From: JAJPJX01 sp964568355
GTDB taxonomy: Bacteria > Acidobacteriota > Terriglobia > Bryobacterales > Bryobacteraceae
Assembly (NCBI GenBank): GCA_964568355.1
Contig: CAZMRK010000806.1
Coordinates: 1-8,640, forward strand
Length of the DNA stretch: 8,640 bases
Direction of reading: 5' to 3'
Position 1 is the first letter of the stretch; each line of letters begins with the position of its first letter. Both the position numbers and the translations under genes were made by a program. The notes under the pieces are model-generated. The model had not been told where the DNA came from, made no database searches, and saw only the letters and a list, made by a program, of their open reading frames with translations. Shown one piece after another: positions 1 through 6,906 of the stretch.

Positions 1-3000
1 ATTTGCCGGAATCAACCTGGCGTCAGCGGCAGGAAGCAGCGCTCGAAAATCCGCCGGTCTACCGGGTCCGCTTCCGCCTGGAGCAGCCCCCCGCGTCGGT
101 TTCCGTACTGGCCCTCGATCTGTTCTTCCTCGGTCCCGCCCCCCGCTCCGTCAATCTGGCTATGAACGGCCACCGCGGCAGCTATCGCATCCAGCCGGCC
201 TATGGCCCCGATCTCGACGAGCGCCATGCCAACCTCATCACCCATTCGCGGCAGTCGCTGCGTATTCCGATCGATCCTTCCTTTCTGCGCGCCGGCGACA
301 ATGAGCTTGCCCTCTCCTACTCCGGAACGAATGCCGGCGTCTTCTATGATGCCGTCTCTCTGGCTCGTTCCAGCCCGGCCGCGCCCGAACTGGATGCCGG
401 CGTGGAGCCCACTATCTTTTACCGCCGCGCGGGAGAATCGCTCCGGGAAGTCACCCAGATCGTGCTGCGTCATCGCCGGCCCTTGAGCGCCGCCTCCCTT
501 TCCGTACGCATCGGAGATTTTTCCGCCACGCAGGAGATTCCGGACGATGGCAACGCGTTCGGCGAGCGCGTCCTCTCGCTCGAAGTGCCCGCTCTCAACG
601 CCCCCGCCGCTTACACTCTGGCGCTTCGCACCTCTTCCAAAACACTCAACTGGAAGGGCGAGTTCCGTCCGGAAAAGCGCTGGCGCATCTTCGCCGGCCT
701 CAAAATCCACAACGACATCGGCTATACCGACATGCAGCCCCACGTGCAGGAGCTCGACGACCGCAACACCGATGCCGTAGTCGAGCTCATCTCCCGCAGC
801 CCCATCTATAAGTTCAATTTCGAAACCGGCTGGCTGATGGACAATTACCTGCAAGCCCGCCGTGCGCCGCGCGTGCGCGAACTGATGCGTCTGGCCCGCG
901 CCGGCCGGGTCGGCATCAATGCCATGTACCTCAACCTGATGACCGGCCTCTGCACCGGCGAGGAGTTGTATCGCTCTCTGTATTTCTCCGAAGGCCTGCG
1001 CCGGCAGTATGGCGTGCCCTTGAAGTTCGCCTGCCTGACCGATGCGCCCTCGCACTCCTGGTTCGTACCCACGCTGTTAGCCGATGCCGGTGTGCCGGGC
1101 TTTGCCAATGGCAGCAACCAGACCCGCGCGCCTCTGTTGCAGAACAGCCGCCTGAACGAGGATTCGCCGTTCTATTGGGAAGGCCCGGACGGTCGCCGCG
1201 TCATGACCTGGTTCGCCCGCTCTTATCTCCAGCTCGATCGCCTGGTCGGCGATCAGCCCTCCATCGAGCATCTGGAGCGCACCGTGCCCCAGTTCCTGGC
1301 GCGCTATCGCCGCGGAGACTACCCCGTCGATGCCGTCCTGCTCTATGGACTCTTCACCGACAACGCCGACCTCCGCGATGGAGATGCACGCATCCTGGAA
1401 GAATGGAATCGCGCCTATGCCTTCCCCGCGATTACCCCGGCGACCGATGCGGACTATTACGCCTATCTCGCCGAGCACTTCGCCGATAAGCTCCCCACCT
1501 TCCGCGGAGATGCCGGATCGTATTGGGAGGATGGCGCCGGTTCGAGCGCCGCGGAAACGGCCATCAATCGCGATACCCAGCGCCTGCTGCCGGCCGTGGA
1601 GACCGCTTCCGCCGTGGCCTCCCTGTTTCAGCCCGCCGAAGTCTATCCCGCGGTGGAGTTTCGTGATGCCTGGAAGAATCTGCTGTTCTATGACGAGCAC
1701 ACCTGGGGCGCGCACAACAGCGTCAGCCAGCCTGATCGCCGCTTCGTCATCGATCAGTGGGAGTTCAAACGCGCTTACGCCATGCGCGCTCATTGGGCCA
1801 CCCGCGATTTGATGTATCGCTCCTTCTACCGCCTGGTGCAGAACATCAGCCTCACCGGTCCCACCTTCTTTGTCTTCAATCCGGATCTCTGGGAGCGCAG
1901 CGGAACGGTGGATCTGGAGCTCGACCCCGGCCGTCACCTCGTCGATCTGGCCACCGGCGCCGAAGCCCCGGTCGAGGAGATCACCCGCAAAGATGGCTAC
2001 CGCGTGCTGCGCCTGCTTGCTCCCCGCGTGCCCGGCCTGGGTTATCGGGCCTACGGCGTACGCCGCTCCGATATTCCCGCCCCGGCCCACGAAACAGCCG
2101 GTCGCGGCTGGACCATCGAATCTCGCTACTACCGCGTCGTCTTCGACCCACGAACCGGTGGGATCTCCGAGCTTTACGATAAAGAGCTCGGCCGCAACCT
2201 GGCTGACGCCAAGGCGCCTTACAAGATCAACGAACTGCTCTATGTCAGCGGCGGCGAGCAATCGCGCATTCTCCAGGATCTGGCAACCCTGCGGCCGCCG
2301 CGCCTGGAGGTGAGCGGGCCGGAGGCGCCGCGCGTGGTCGAGAACACCGGCCGGCGGATCCGCATCCGCGCATCGGCACCCCACGTACCCTGGATCGAGA
2401 CCGAGGTATCCGTCTCGGATCACCTCAAGCGCGTGGACCTGATCAACCGCGTCCGCAAAGAGGAGATCCGCGCCAAGGAAGCCGTCTATTTTGCTTTCCC
2501 CTTCGCAGTCTCGCCGCCCCAGCTTGCCTACCAGATCCAGAATGCCTGGGTGCGTCCTAACGTGGACCAGCTTCCCGGTGCCTGCCGCGACTGGTTCACC
2601 ACCCAGAACCTGGTGGTGGCTCGCGACGCCGGCGCCGCCATCGCCTGGGCCACGCCCGATGCTCCCCTGATCACCCTCACCGATATCAATCGCGGCGAAT
2701 GGCAGAAAAACCTGCCCGTCCGCAACGGCTGGGTATTTTCCTACGCGCTCAACAATTATTGGTTCACCAACTATCGGGCCGCGCAAGGAGGAGAGCTGAC
2801 CTTCCGCTATGCCATCACCAGCGCGCGCGCCTTAGGCGAGGCCGAACTGGCCCGCTTCAGCACCGAGACCCGCTCGCCGCTGATCGGCTACGAGTACTTT
2901 GATACCGGCAACGTGCGCCTCGTGCCGGCCGCGAAGCGCATGCCCGCGGCTTCGGGATCATTCTTCCAGATCGATTCCGGCCACGCCGAATGGAGCGCCT

Positions 3001-3230
3001 TCAAGGAAGCCGAGGACGGATCCGGCTACATCCTGCGGCTGAGGGAGACCGCCGGCCAGACCGGGACCGCGCGCCTGAGTTCCCCGGTCTTTCCGCTAAC
3101 CGCCGCCTGGCTGGCCAACGGGGTCGAACAAAACCAATCGCCGCTGGCCATCCAAGCCAACTCCGTCGAAATCCCCCTCAAACCGAGGGCCTATACCACC
3201 GTCCGCCTCCAATTCACCCCAAAGCCATAA
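1..3230 (+). CDS. GH38-type glycoside hydrolase with N-terminal carbohydrate-binding-like domain (5' partial)
   Basis: Probably a periplasmic or secreted retaining glycosidase of the alpha-mannosidase (GH38) type; the substrate is unknown. The frame is open at the left edge, so the true start and any signal peptide lie outside; the first full codon is at 3, giving 1075 visible residues. Residues about 15-122 resemble the beta-sandwich domain III of rhamnogalacturonan lyases (PL4), with an NGHRGSY motif near 55 and GVFYDAVSL near 112. Residues about 225-610 carry GH38-like signatures: HNDIGYTD (236-243, candidate zinc ligands H236 and D238), TDAPSHSW (346-353, D347 as candidate nucleophile) and DEHTWGAHNS (564-573, H566 as candidate fourth ligand). 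Residues about 620-1075 are beta-rich like GH38 C-terminal regions, including NYWFTNYRAAQGGELTFRY at 918-936. The family call is firm at superfamily level. Alpha-mannosidase activity is inference, because the nucleophile context departs from the usual D-x-F-G-H-S form. Confidence 0.85.
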   Translation, partial: LPESTWRQRQEAALENPPVYRVRFRLEQPPASVSVLALDLFFLGPAPRSVNLAMNGHRGSYRIQPAYGPDLDERHANLITHSRQSLRIPIDPSFLRAGDNELALSYSGTNAGVFYDAVSLARSSPAAPELDAGVEPTIFYRRAGESLREVTQIVLRHRRPLSAASLSVRIGDFSATQEIPDDGNAFGERVLSLEVPALNAPAAYTLALRTSSKTLNWKGEFRPEKRWRIFAGLKIHNDIGYTDMQPHVQELDDRNTDAVVELISRSPIYKFNFETGWLMDNYLQARRAPRVRELMRLARAGRVGINAMYLNLMTGLCTGEELYRSLYFSEGLRRQYGVPLKFACLTDAPSHSWFVPTLLADAGVPGFANGSNQTRAPLLQNSRLNEDSPFYWEGPDGRRVMTWFARSYLQLDRLVGDQPSIEHLERTVPQFLARYRRGDYPVDAVLLYGLFTDNADLRDGDARILEEWNRAYAFPAITPATDADYYAYLAEHFADKLPTFRGDAGSYWEDGAGSSAAETAINRDTQRLLPAVETASAVASLFQPAEVYPAVEFRDAWKNLLFYDEHTWGAHNSVSQPDRRFVIDQWEFKRAYAMRAHWATRDLMYRSFYRLVQNISLTGPTFFVFNPDLWERSGTVDLELDPGRHLVDLATGAEAPVEEITRKDGYRVLRLLAPRVPGLGYRAYGVRRSDIPAPAHETAGRGWTIESRYYRVVFDPRTGGISELYDKELGRNLADAKAPYKINELLYVSGGEQSRILQDLATLRPPRLEVSGPEAPRVVENTGRRIRIRASAPHVPWIETEVSVSDHLKRVDLINRVRKEEIRAKEAVYFAFPFAVSPPQLAYQIQNAWVRPNVDQLPGACRDWFTTQNLVVARDAGAAIAWATPDAPLITLTDINRGEWQKNLPVRNGWVFSYALNNYWFTNYRAAQGGELTFRYAITSARALGEAELARFSTETRSPLIGYEYFDTGNVRLVPAAKRMPAASGSFFQIDSGHAEWSAFKEAEDGSGYILRLRETAGQTGTARLSSPVFPLTAAWLANGVEQNQSPLAIQANSVEIPLKPRAYTTVRLQFTPKP

Positions 3231-3237
3231 GACTTTG

Positions 3238-3267
3238 ATCCGCGTGAATCGGCGTCCGTCGGCGGTT
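3238..3267. repeat. Three tandem 10-bp degenerate units
   Basis: Three head-to-tail 10-mers fill most of the gap between the two convergent genes: ATCCGCGTGA (3238-3247), ATCGGCGTCC (3248-3257) and GTCGGCGGTT (3258-3267). All share the core RTCSGCG. From memory, similar ATCYGCGT-type 10-mer strings recur in intergenic DNA of several environmental phyla, but I cannot test this here. Confidence 0.6.
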
Positions 3268-3280
3268 GCCTTTTCTTATT
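3251..3280 (+). terminator. Intrinsic terminator after the GH38-type gene
   Basis: Bases 3251-3258 pair with 3263-3270: GGCG/TGCC with one G-T pair, a single T-T mismatch, then CCG/CGG. They close a 4-base loop (TCGG) and are followed at once by TTTTCTTATT. This is 20 bases past the GH38 stop codon and is a credible rho-independent terminator for rightward transcription. Read on the other strand, the hairpin is not followed by a T-run, so it should act in one direction only. The stem is built from the last two copies of the 10-bp tandem unit. Confidence 0.6.
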
Positions 3281-4448
3281 TCCAAGCCGAAACGTGAGCC
3301 TGAGGCAGATCTACCCAAGCGCGCCGATCGGCACTATCCAGCACGCCATTCAAAATCTGCAACTGGCGCACGCCATCGATAAACTGCGGATACTCCACCG
3401 CCGACGCCCGGTCTTCCACGGTGTGATAAAACCGGCGGAACAGTTGCTTGAACGTATCGTCGTAGCCTTCGCTATGGCCGCCCGGCAGGTCCGCAAACGG
3501 CTTGGCCTGAGCCTGGAGCAGCGAGGGGTCTTTAATGATGATCTGGTTGGGCGTATTCCGCTGCCCGATCCACAACTCGTCCGGCCGTTCCTGGTTCCAC
3601 GCCACCGAAGCCTTGCTGCCGTAGATCTCGATCGAAAGGCGATTCTTGCACCCGGCCGCTACCTGGCTGGCCGTGAACGCCCCCCGTGTCCGCTCGCCCA
3701 TGCGGAAAATCACCGCGCCGAAGTCTTCTGTATCGATCGGTACTTCTTCATAATCTTCCGGCTTCAGCAATTTCCCCGCGAACGTTTCCAGCGACTTCTT
3801 CGGCTTCTTGCGGGTCTTATGGAACGTCTGGAGATCGGCGCACAGCGAGGTAATGCGCATACCGGTGACATGTTCCGCCATGTCGCACCAGTGCGAGCCG
3901 ATATCCGCCATGCAGCGCGAGCGCCCGTTGGCCTTCGAATCGATGCGCCAGTTCCAATCCGTGTCGTACAGCAGCCAGTCCTGGGAATACGTGCCCTGCA
4001 CCGCCAGAATCTCGCCCAACTCCCCCGCCTCGCGCATCCGCCGCATGTTCTGGACCTGCGGGTAGTACCGCAGATTGTGTGAGGTGGCGTTGGCCAGGTT
4101 TTTCTCCTTGGCCAGATTCACCAGCGTCATGCCGTCTTCAATCGAGGTCGCCAGCGGCTTCTCGCAGATGACGTGCTTGCCCGCTTCGAGCGATTCTTTG
4201 GCCATGGGAAAATGCAGCGCGTTGGGCGTGCAAATATGCACCACGTCCACCTCGGGATCGTCCAGGAGCGCCCGATAGTCGCTGGCGGTTTTATCGACGT
4301 GAAATTCTTCTCCTAATTTCCGCGCCTTTTCCTTCTGACTTTCTCCAATGGCATATACCTGGACGAAACCCAAGCGGCGAATACCTTCCAGGTGCACCCG
4401 GCCCACAAAGCCCGTCCCGAAAACGGCAGCTTTCAATCGGTGGATCAT
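3276..4448 (-). CDS. Gfo/Idh/MocA family NAD(P)-dependent oxidoreductase
   Basis: A predicted cytoplasmic sugar or cyclitol dehydrogenase of 390 residues; the exact substrate cannot be read from the sequence. The N-terminal Rossmann fold shows GTGFVG (11-16) for dinucleotide binding, then the family EKP motif (96-98, catalytic-type Lys97). The C-terminal domain carries D182-IGS-H186-WC-D189, the usual Gfo/Idh/MocA active-site stretch with a catalytic-type His. There is no signal peptide or TAT motif, which argues against the exported GH109 relatives. I chose the ATG at 4448 because MIHRLKAAVFGTG places the Rossmann strand near the N terminus and AAGAGGA lies 4 bases upstream; an in-frame start 12 codons earlier (4484) lacks this support. 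The gene converges on the GH38-type hydrolase, so it may oxidise a sugar that enzyme releases (inference only). Confidence 0.93.
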   Translation of the reverse strand: MIHRLKAAVFGTGFVGRVHLEGIRRLGFVQVYAIGESQKEKARKLGEEFHVDKTASDYRALLDDPEVDVVHICTPNALHFPMAKESLEAGKHVICEKPLATSIEDGMTLVNLAKEKNLANATSHNLRYYPQVQNMRRMREAGELGEILAVQGTYSQDWLLYDTDWNWRIDSKANGRSRCMADIGSHWCDMAEHVTGMRITSLCADLQTFHKTRKKPKKSLETFAGKLLKPEDYEEVPIDTEDFGAVIFRMGERTRGAFTASQVAAGCKNRLSIEIYGSKASVAWNQERPDELWIGQRNTPNQIIIKDPSLLQAQAKPFADLPGGHSEGYDDTFKQLFRRFYHTVEDRASAVEYPQFIDGVRQLQILNGVLDSADRRAWVDLPQAHVSAWK

Positions 4449-4452
4449 AAGG

Positions 4453-4459
4453 TCCTCTT
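4453..4459 (-). promoter_or_regulatory. Ribosome binding site of the Gfo/Idh/MocA gene
   Basis: Leftward reading gives AAGAGGA, then CCTT, then ATG. This strong Shine-Dalgarno match decides the start at 4448 over the upstream in-frame start at 4484. Confidence 0.6.
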
Positions 4460-4490
4460 CTCTGAACCGTCTAATGTAGCGCAAATCCTG

Positions 4491-4502
4491 ATACCGTGGT
4501 AT
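4491..4502. promoter_or_regulatory. Short palindrome in divergent intergenic region (possible operator)
   Basis: ATACC-GT-GGTAT is a perfect 5-bp inverted repeat with a 2-bp spacer. It lies in the 71-bp gap between the leftward oxidoreductase gene and the rightward small membrane-protein gene. It overlaps a TGGTATGAA extended -10-like sequence (4497-4505) for the rightward gene, so a bound protein could block that promoter. The arms are short and chance occurrence is possible. Confidence 0.25.
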
Positions 4503-4519
4503 GAATTGAAACAGTCGCC

Positions 4520-4810
4520 ATGGTGGTGAGAATCCGGTTCGGGAAGGGCCCGAAAGTCGAGCGCAAGCGCCGCAAAAACCGCCGCGTGGCCCTCGCCGTT
4601 GGCTCCCTGCTGACCCCCGCCGCGGTCATGGCCATGGCTCTTGGATTCTGGCGCCTGGCCGCGGATCTGAAATGGACCGACACCTTCGCCATCAGCAATG
4701 GGTTGTTTTCTCACTGGCAGGTCTGGATCGTAGGCGCCGTCCTGCTCCAGCTCTGCTCGCGGATGCTCAATCGCTACGGCCACGGTGATGACACTCCGGC
4801 CCCTTCCTGA
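4520..4810 (+). CDS. Small two-helix membrane protein, unknown function
   Basis: I do not recognise a family. The 96-residue product has a strongly basic N terminus (about 4-22, rich in Lys and Arg). Two hydrophobic segments follow, at about 23-47 and 65-82, joined by a short loop, and the tail is short and polar. By the positive-inside rule the N terminus is probably cytoplasmic and the protein a helical hairpin in the inner membrane. Codon use is GC-rich at third positions like its neighbours, which supports a real gene over the antisense frame in the same place. No clear Shine-Dalgarno precedes the ATG; a GTG two codons later is an alternative. It lies 54 bp upstream of the rhomboid gene on the same strand, so joint transcription is possible but not shown. 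Confidence 0.65.
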   Translation: MVVRIRFGKGPKVERKRRKNRRVALAVGSLLTPAAVMAMALGFWRLAADLKWTDTFAISNGLFSHWQVWIVGAVLLQLCSRMLNRYGHGDDTPAPS

Positions 4811-4839
4811 GTTTCCCCGGCTGATTTCCGGCAGGCTTT

Positions 4840-4848
4840 TGTTATCCT
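4840..4848 (+). promoter_or_regulatory. Possible extended -10 element for the rhomboid gene
   Basis: TGTTATCCT fits TGn plus a -10 hexamer (TATCCT, 4 of 6 to TATAAT) and ends 16 bases before the rhomboid start. No convincing -35 is seen at 17 bp. Transcription would begin near 4855, leaving a very short leader that still contains the AAGGA ribosome binding site. Confidence 0.3.
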
Positions 4849-4854
4849 AGCGGT

Positions 4855-4859
4855 AAGGA
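4855..4859 (+). promoter_or_regulatory. Ribosome binding site of the rhomboid gene
   Basis: AAGGA lies 5 bases before the ATG at 4865 and fixes that start. Confidence 0.55.
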
Positions 4860-4864
4860 TTGGC

Positions 4865-5611
4865 ATGGCCTACTCCACCCGCATCCGGTATTCCAATTTT
4901 TATCCTTCCGGACGCCTTCCCCAGGGCGTGAAGTGGTTGATCATCAGCAATGTAGCGGTTTTTCTGCTGATGTATCTGACAGGCGGCACCGTCTTCGGGA
5001 GCGTCTTCTCGCTGTTCGCTCTCGCGCCGGTGGCGGTCATCTATCACTTCGCCATCTGGCAGTTGGGTACGTACCTGTTCCTCCACGCCGGCATCTGGCA
5101 CCTGCTGGTGAATATGTTCACGTTGTGGATGTTCGGAGCGTCCCTCGAATCGGAGTGGGGAACCCGGCGTTTTCTGAAATATTACTTTCTCTGCGGTGTC
5201 GGGGCCGGCATCTGTGATGTGGTCGTCAGCGCCCTGCTGGGACATTGGGGCACCAGTACGGTGGGCGCCTCCGGTGCCATCTACGGACTGCTGTTGGCAT
5301 TCGGGGTAATGTATCCCGATCAGACCATCTTTTTCAGCTTCCTTTTCCCCATTAAAGCCAAATATTTCGTCATGATTTATGGGGCCATTGAGTTGCTGAG
5401 CGCCTTCAGTGCGAATGCCAGCGGCGTCAGCAATATCGCCCATCTGGGCGGTATGCTGTTCGGCTACGCCTACCTCAAGCTGCGCTTCCCTTCCCTGAAC
5501 CTGGATGGCGTCCGCCGGCAGTACAACAACTGGAAGCTCCAGCGGGCCAAGCGCAAGTTCCAGGTCTATATGCGCAAACACGGCTCCGATCGCGATCCCT
5601 GGGTAAATTGA
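4865..5611 (+). CDS. Rhomboid family intramembrane serine protease
   Basis: A 248-residue polytopic inner-membrane protease that cleaves transmembrane segments of other membrane proteins; its substrates here are unknown. The catalytic motif GASG is at 134-137 (nucleophile Ser136). The partner His193 sits in HLGG (193-196). The conserved H-x4-H-x3-N region of the family appears as HAGIWHLLVNM (74-84), with His79 and Asn83 as expected oxyanion-side residues, and SEWGTRRFL (96-104) matches the conserved loop after it. About six membrane helices can be drawn between residues 22 and 205, the core rhomboid fold. A basic cytoplasmic tail follows (about 207-248, ending DRDPWVN). All catalytic residues are present, so it is predicted active and is not an iRhom-like pseudoprotease. 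The start is supported by AAGGA 5 bases upstream. Confidence 0.95.
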   Translation: MAYSTRIRYSNFYPSGRLPQGVKWLIISNVAVFLLMYLTGGTVFGSVFSLFALAPVAVIYHFAIWQLGTYLFLHAGIWHLLVNMFTLWMFGASLESEWGTRRFLKYYFLCGVGAGICDVVVSALLGHWGTSTVGASGAIYGLLLAFGVMYPDQTIFFSFLFPIKAKYFVMIYGAIELLSAFSANASGVSNIAHLGGMLFGYAYLKLRFPSLNLDGVRRQYNNWKLQRAKRKFQVYMRKHGSDRDPWVN

Positions 5612-5648
5612 CGCCCTGCAACGTCGCCCCCCGGTGGATCGTCTATCC

Positions 5649-5657
5649 TGGTATAGT
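5649..5657 (+). promoter_or_regulatory. Possible extended -10 promoter of the VWFA-related gene
   Basis: TGGTATAGT combines TGn with a 5-of-6 match to TATAAT, 18 bases before the ATG at 5676. No -35 match lies at 17 bp, as is common for extended -10 promoters. It also makes the upstream GTG at 5634 unlikely as the start, since transcription would begin downstream of it. Confidence 0.4.
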
Positions 5658-5675
5658 CTAGGTCGAGCAAGCCTT

Positions 5676-6824
5676 ATGAAACACCGGGACAAGTTAACAA
5701 TCGTGTCGCTCTGTTTGGCCGCGCTTCTGGCGCCAGCCTATCTTGCAATCGCTCAGGAAGGCCCTAAAAAGGATGTGGGCGAAACCGTCGCCAAGCCCCG
5801 CAAAAAGGATTCCGGAAGCTCTGATAGCGATAGCGACCTCCCCAAGATCCCTTCCAAGCTGAGCCCCAAAAACAAGCCCGATGTGCCCGCCGGTCTGCCC
5901 AGCTTCAAAAGCGACGTGGACGTGGTGGCGGTCGATGTGGCCGTACTGGATAACAAAGGTCACTTCATCCCCGGGATTCCCAGAGGCAACTTCCGCGTCC
6001 TCGAAGACGGGGTGCCGCAGCAGATCAAAAGCTTTGCCATGGGCGAGGCTCCCATGACCGTTTGCATGGTGATCGAGTTCAGCAATCTGTTCCAGTATTA
6101 CTGGGGGGAAACTTGGTATCAGACTCTTACCGCTTCGTACGGTTTCCTACAGACACTCAAGCCGGAAGACTACGTGGCCGTGGTGGCTTACGACATGCGC
6201 CCCGAAATCCTCTCGGATTTCTCCAGCGACAAGCGCCAGGCCTATGAAGCCATGCGGCGCCTCCAGATCCCGGGTTTCTCTGAGTCCAACCTGTTCGACG
6301 CCCTCACCGATACTGCCCAGCGCATGTCCTCCATCGAAGGCCGCAAGGCGATCGTGCTCATCGCCTCCGGCATCGACACGTTCAGTAAGCTGACCTTCGA
6401 TAAAACGCGCAAGATCATCCAGGACGCCGGAGTTCCCGTCTACGCCATCGGCCTGATGCAGGCCCTGCGCGAATGGTATGACGCCCGGGGCGCCATGGGC
6501 TCGATCGCCCGGCTCGATTTTCTCCAGGCCGACAATCAGTTGAACACCTTCGCGCGCGAAAGTGGCGGTCAGGCATTTTTCCCGCGCTTCTACGGTGAAT
6601 TCCCGTCTATCTTCGGAGCTATCTCCCAGTCGCTGCGCAATCAGTACACGATCGGCTACGAGCCTTCCAACAAGGCGCGCGACGGCAAGTTTCGCAAGAT
6701 CAAAGTGGAGTTGGTCAATCCCGCTACCAATCAGCCCCTGCGCGTCACCGATCAGAAGGGCAAGCCGATCAAATACCAGATCATCGCCAAGGCGGGTTAT
6801 TCCGCTCCGCGTGAAGTCGAATAA
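5676..6824 (+). CDS. Exported VWFA-related protein (acidobacterial type) with degenerate MIDAS
   Basis: A 382-residue predicted exported protein; the partner and role are unknown, and von Willebrand A folds usually mediate protein binding. The N terminus MKHRDKLTIV followed by a hydrophobic stretch and AIA|QEG is a clear signal peptide, cleaved near residue 26. A charged, low-complexity Lys/Ser/Asp linker follows (about 27-76). The VWFA-related domain then begins with VDVVAVDVAVLDNKG (81-95) and FRVLEDGVPQQIKSF (106-120), hallmark strands of this family. It continues to about 345 with NQYTIGYEPSN at 322-332. At the usual MIDAS strand the sequence is E134-F-S-N, not D-x-S-x-S, and the usual TDG/SDG stretch reads ASGID (230-234), so metal binding is doubtful. 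I chose the ATG at 5676 because it starts the signal peptide exactly; a GTG at 5634 would bury it. Confidence 0.88.
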   Translation: MKHRDKLTIVSLCLAALLAPAYLAIAQEGPKKDVGETVAKPRKKDSGSSDSDSDLPKIPSKLSPKNKPDVPAGLPSFKSDVDVVAVDVAVLDNKGHFIPGIPRGNFRVLEDGVPQQIKSFAMGEAPMTVCMVIEFSNLFQYYWGETWYQTLTASYGFLQTLKPEDYVAVVAYDMRPEILSDFSSDKRQAYEAMRRLQIPGFSESNLFDALTDTAQRMSSIEGRKAIVLIASGIDTFSKLTFDKTRKIIQDAGVPVYAIGLMQALREWYDARGAMGSIARLDFLQADNQLNTFARESGGQAFFPRFYGEFPSIFGAISQSLRNQYTIGYEPSNKARDGKFRKIKVELVNPATNQPLRVTDQKGKPIKYQIIAKAGYSAPREVE

Positions 6825-6842
6825 GGGCTGCGCGTGTCTGCT

Positions 6843-6857
6843 ATCGCGCATTGCGAT
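6843..6857. repeat. Small inverted repeat after the VWFA-related gene
   Basis: ATCGC-GCATT-GCGAT is a perfect 5-bp stem with a 5-base loop, 18 bases past the stop codon at 6824. No T-run follows, so it is at best a weak terminator or protein site. The rest of the 123-bp gap up to 6947 shows only the candidate promoter at 6907-6935. Confidence 0.25.
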
Positions 6858-6906
6858 CGGTTGTCAAGCGCTCGATCTCGCCGTTTTCCAAGCTTTTGCG
6901 TCGGTC

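Noticed and set aside
12..2786. Two long open frames antisense to the GH38-type gene (12-1055 and 1077-2786)
   Set aside because: Their translations show no domain or membrane pattern, and they sit opposite a gene with clear conserved motifs. Long antisense frames are expected from GC-rich codon bias.
3294..4082. Forward open frame within the oxidoreductase gene
   Set aside because: Shadow of the Gfo/Idh/MocA gene, whose Rossmann and EKP motifs are unambiguous on the other strand.
4449..4484. Upstream in-frame start of the oxidoreductase (12 extra residues)
   Set aside because: The ATG at 4448 has a well-placed AAGAGGA and puts the GTGFVG motif at the usual distance from the N terminus.
4445..4783. 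Antisense open frame opposite the small membrane-protein gene
   Set aside because: It overlaps the start of the oxidoreductase gene and lacks recognisable features. The forward frame has two plausible membrane helices and codon use like its neighbours.
4817..4831. CCGG-ctgattt-CCGG hairpin after the small membrane-protein gene as a terminator
   Set aside because: The stem is only 4 bp, CCGG is self-complementary and common in GC-rich DNA, and the T-run is 5 bases away and lies beside the rhomboid promoter motif.
5634..5675. GTG start for the VWFA-related protein
   Set aside because: It adds 14 residues ahead of a textbook signal peptide and would lie upstream of the likely transcription start.
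5676..5760. Possible lipoprotein signal around Cys13 of the VWFA-related protein
   Set aside because: The residues before the Cys (VSL) do not match a lipobox, and the hydrophobic core continues past it to a normal AIA cleavage site.
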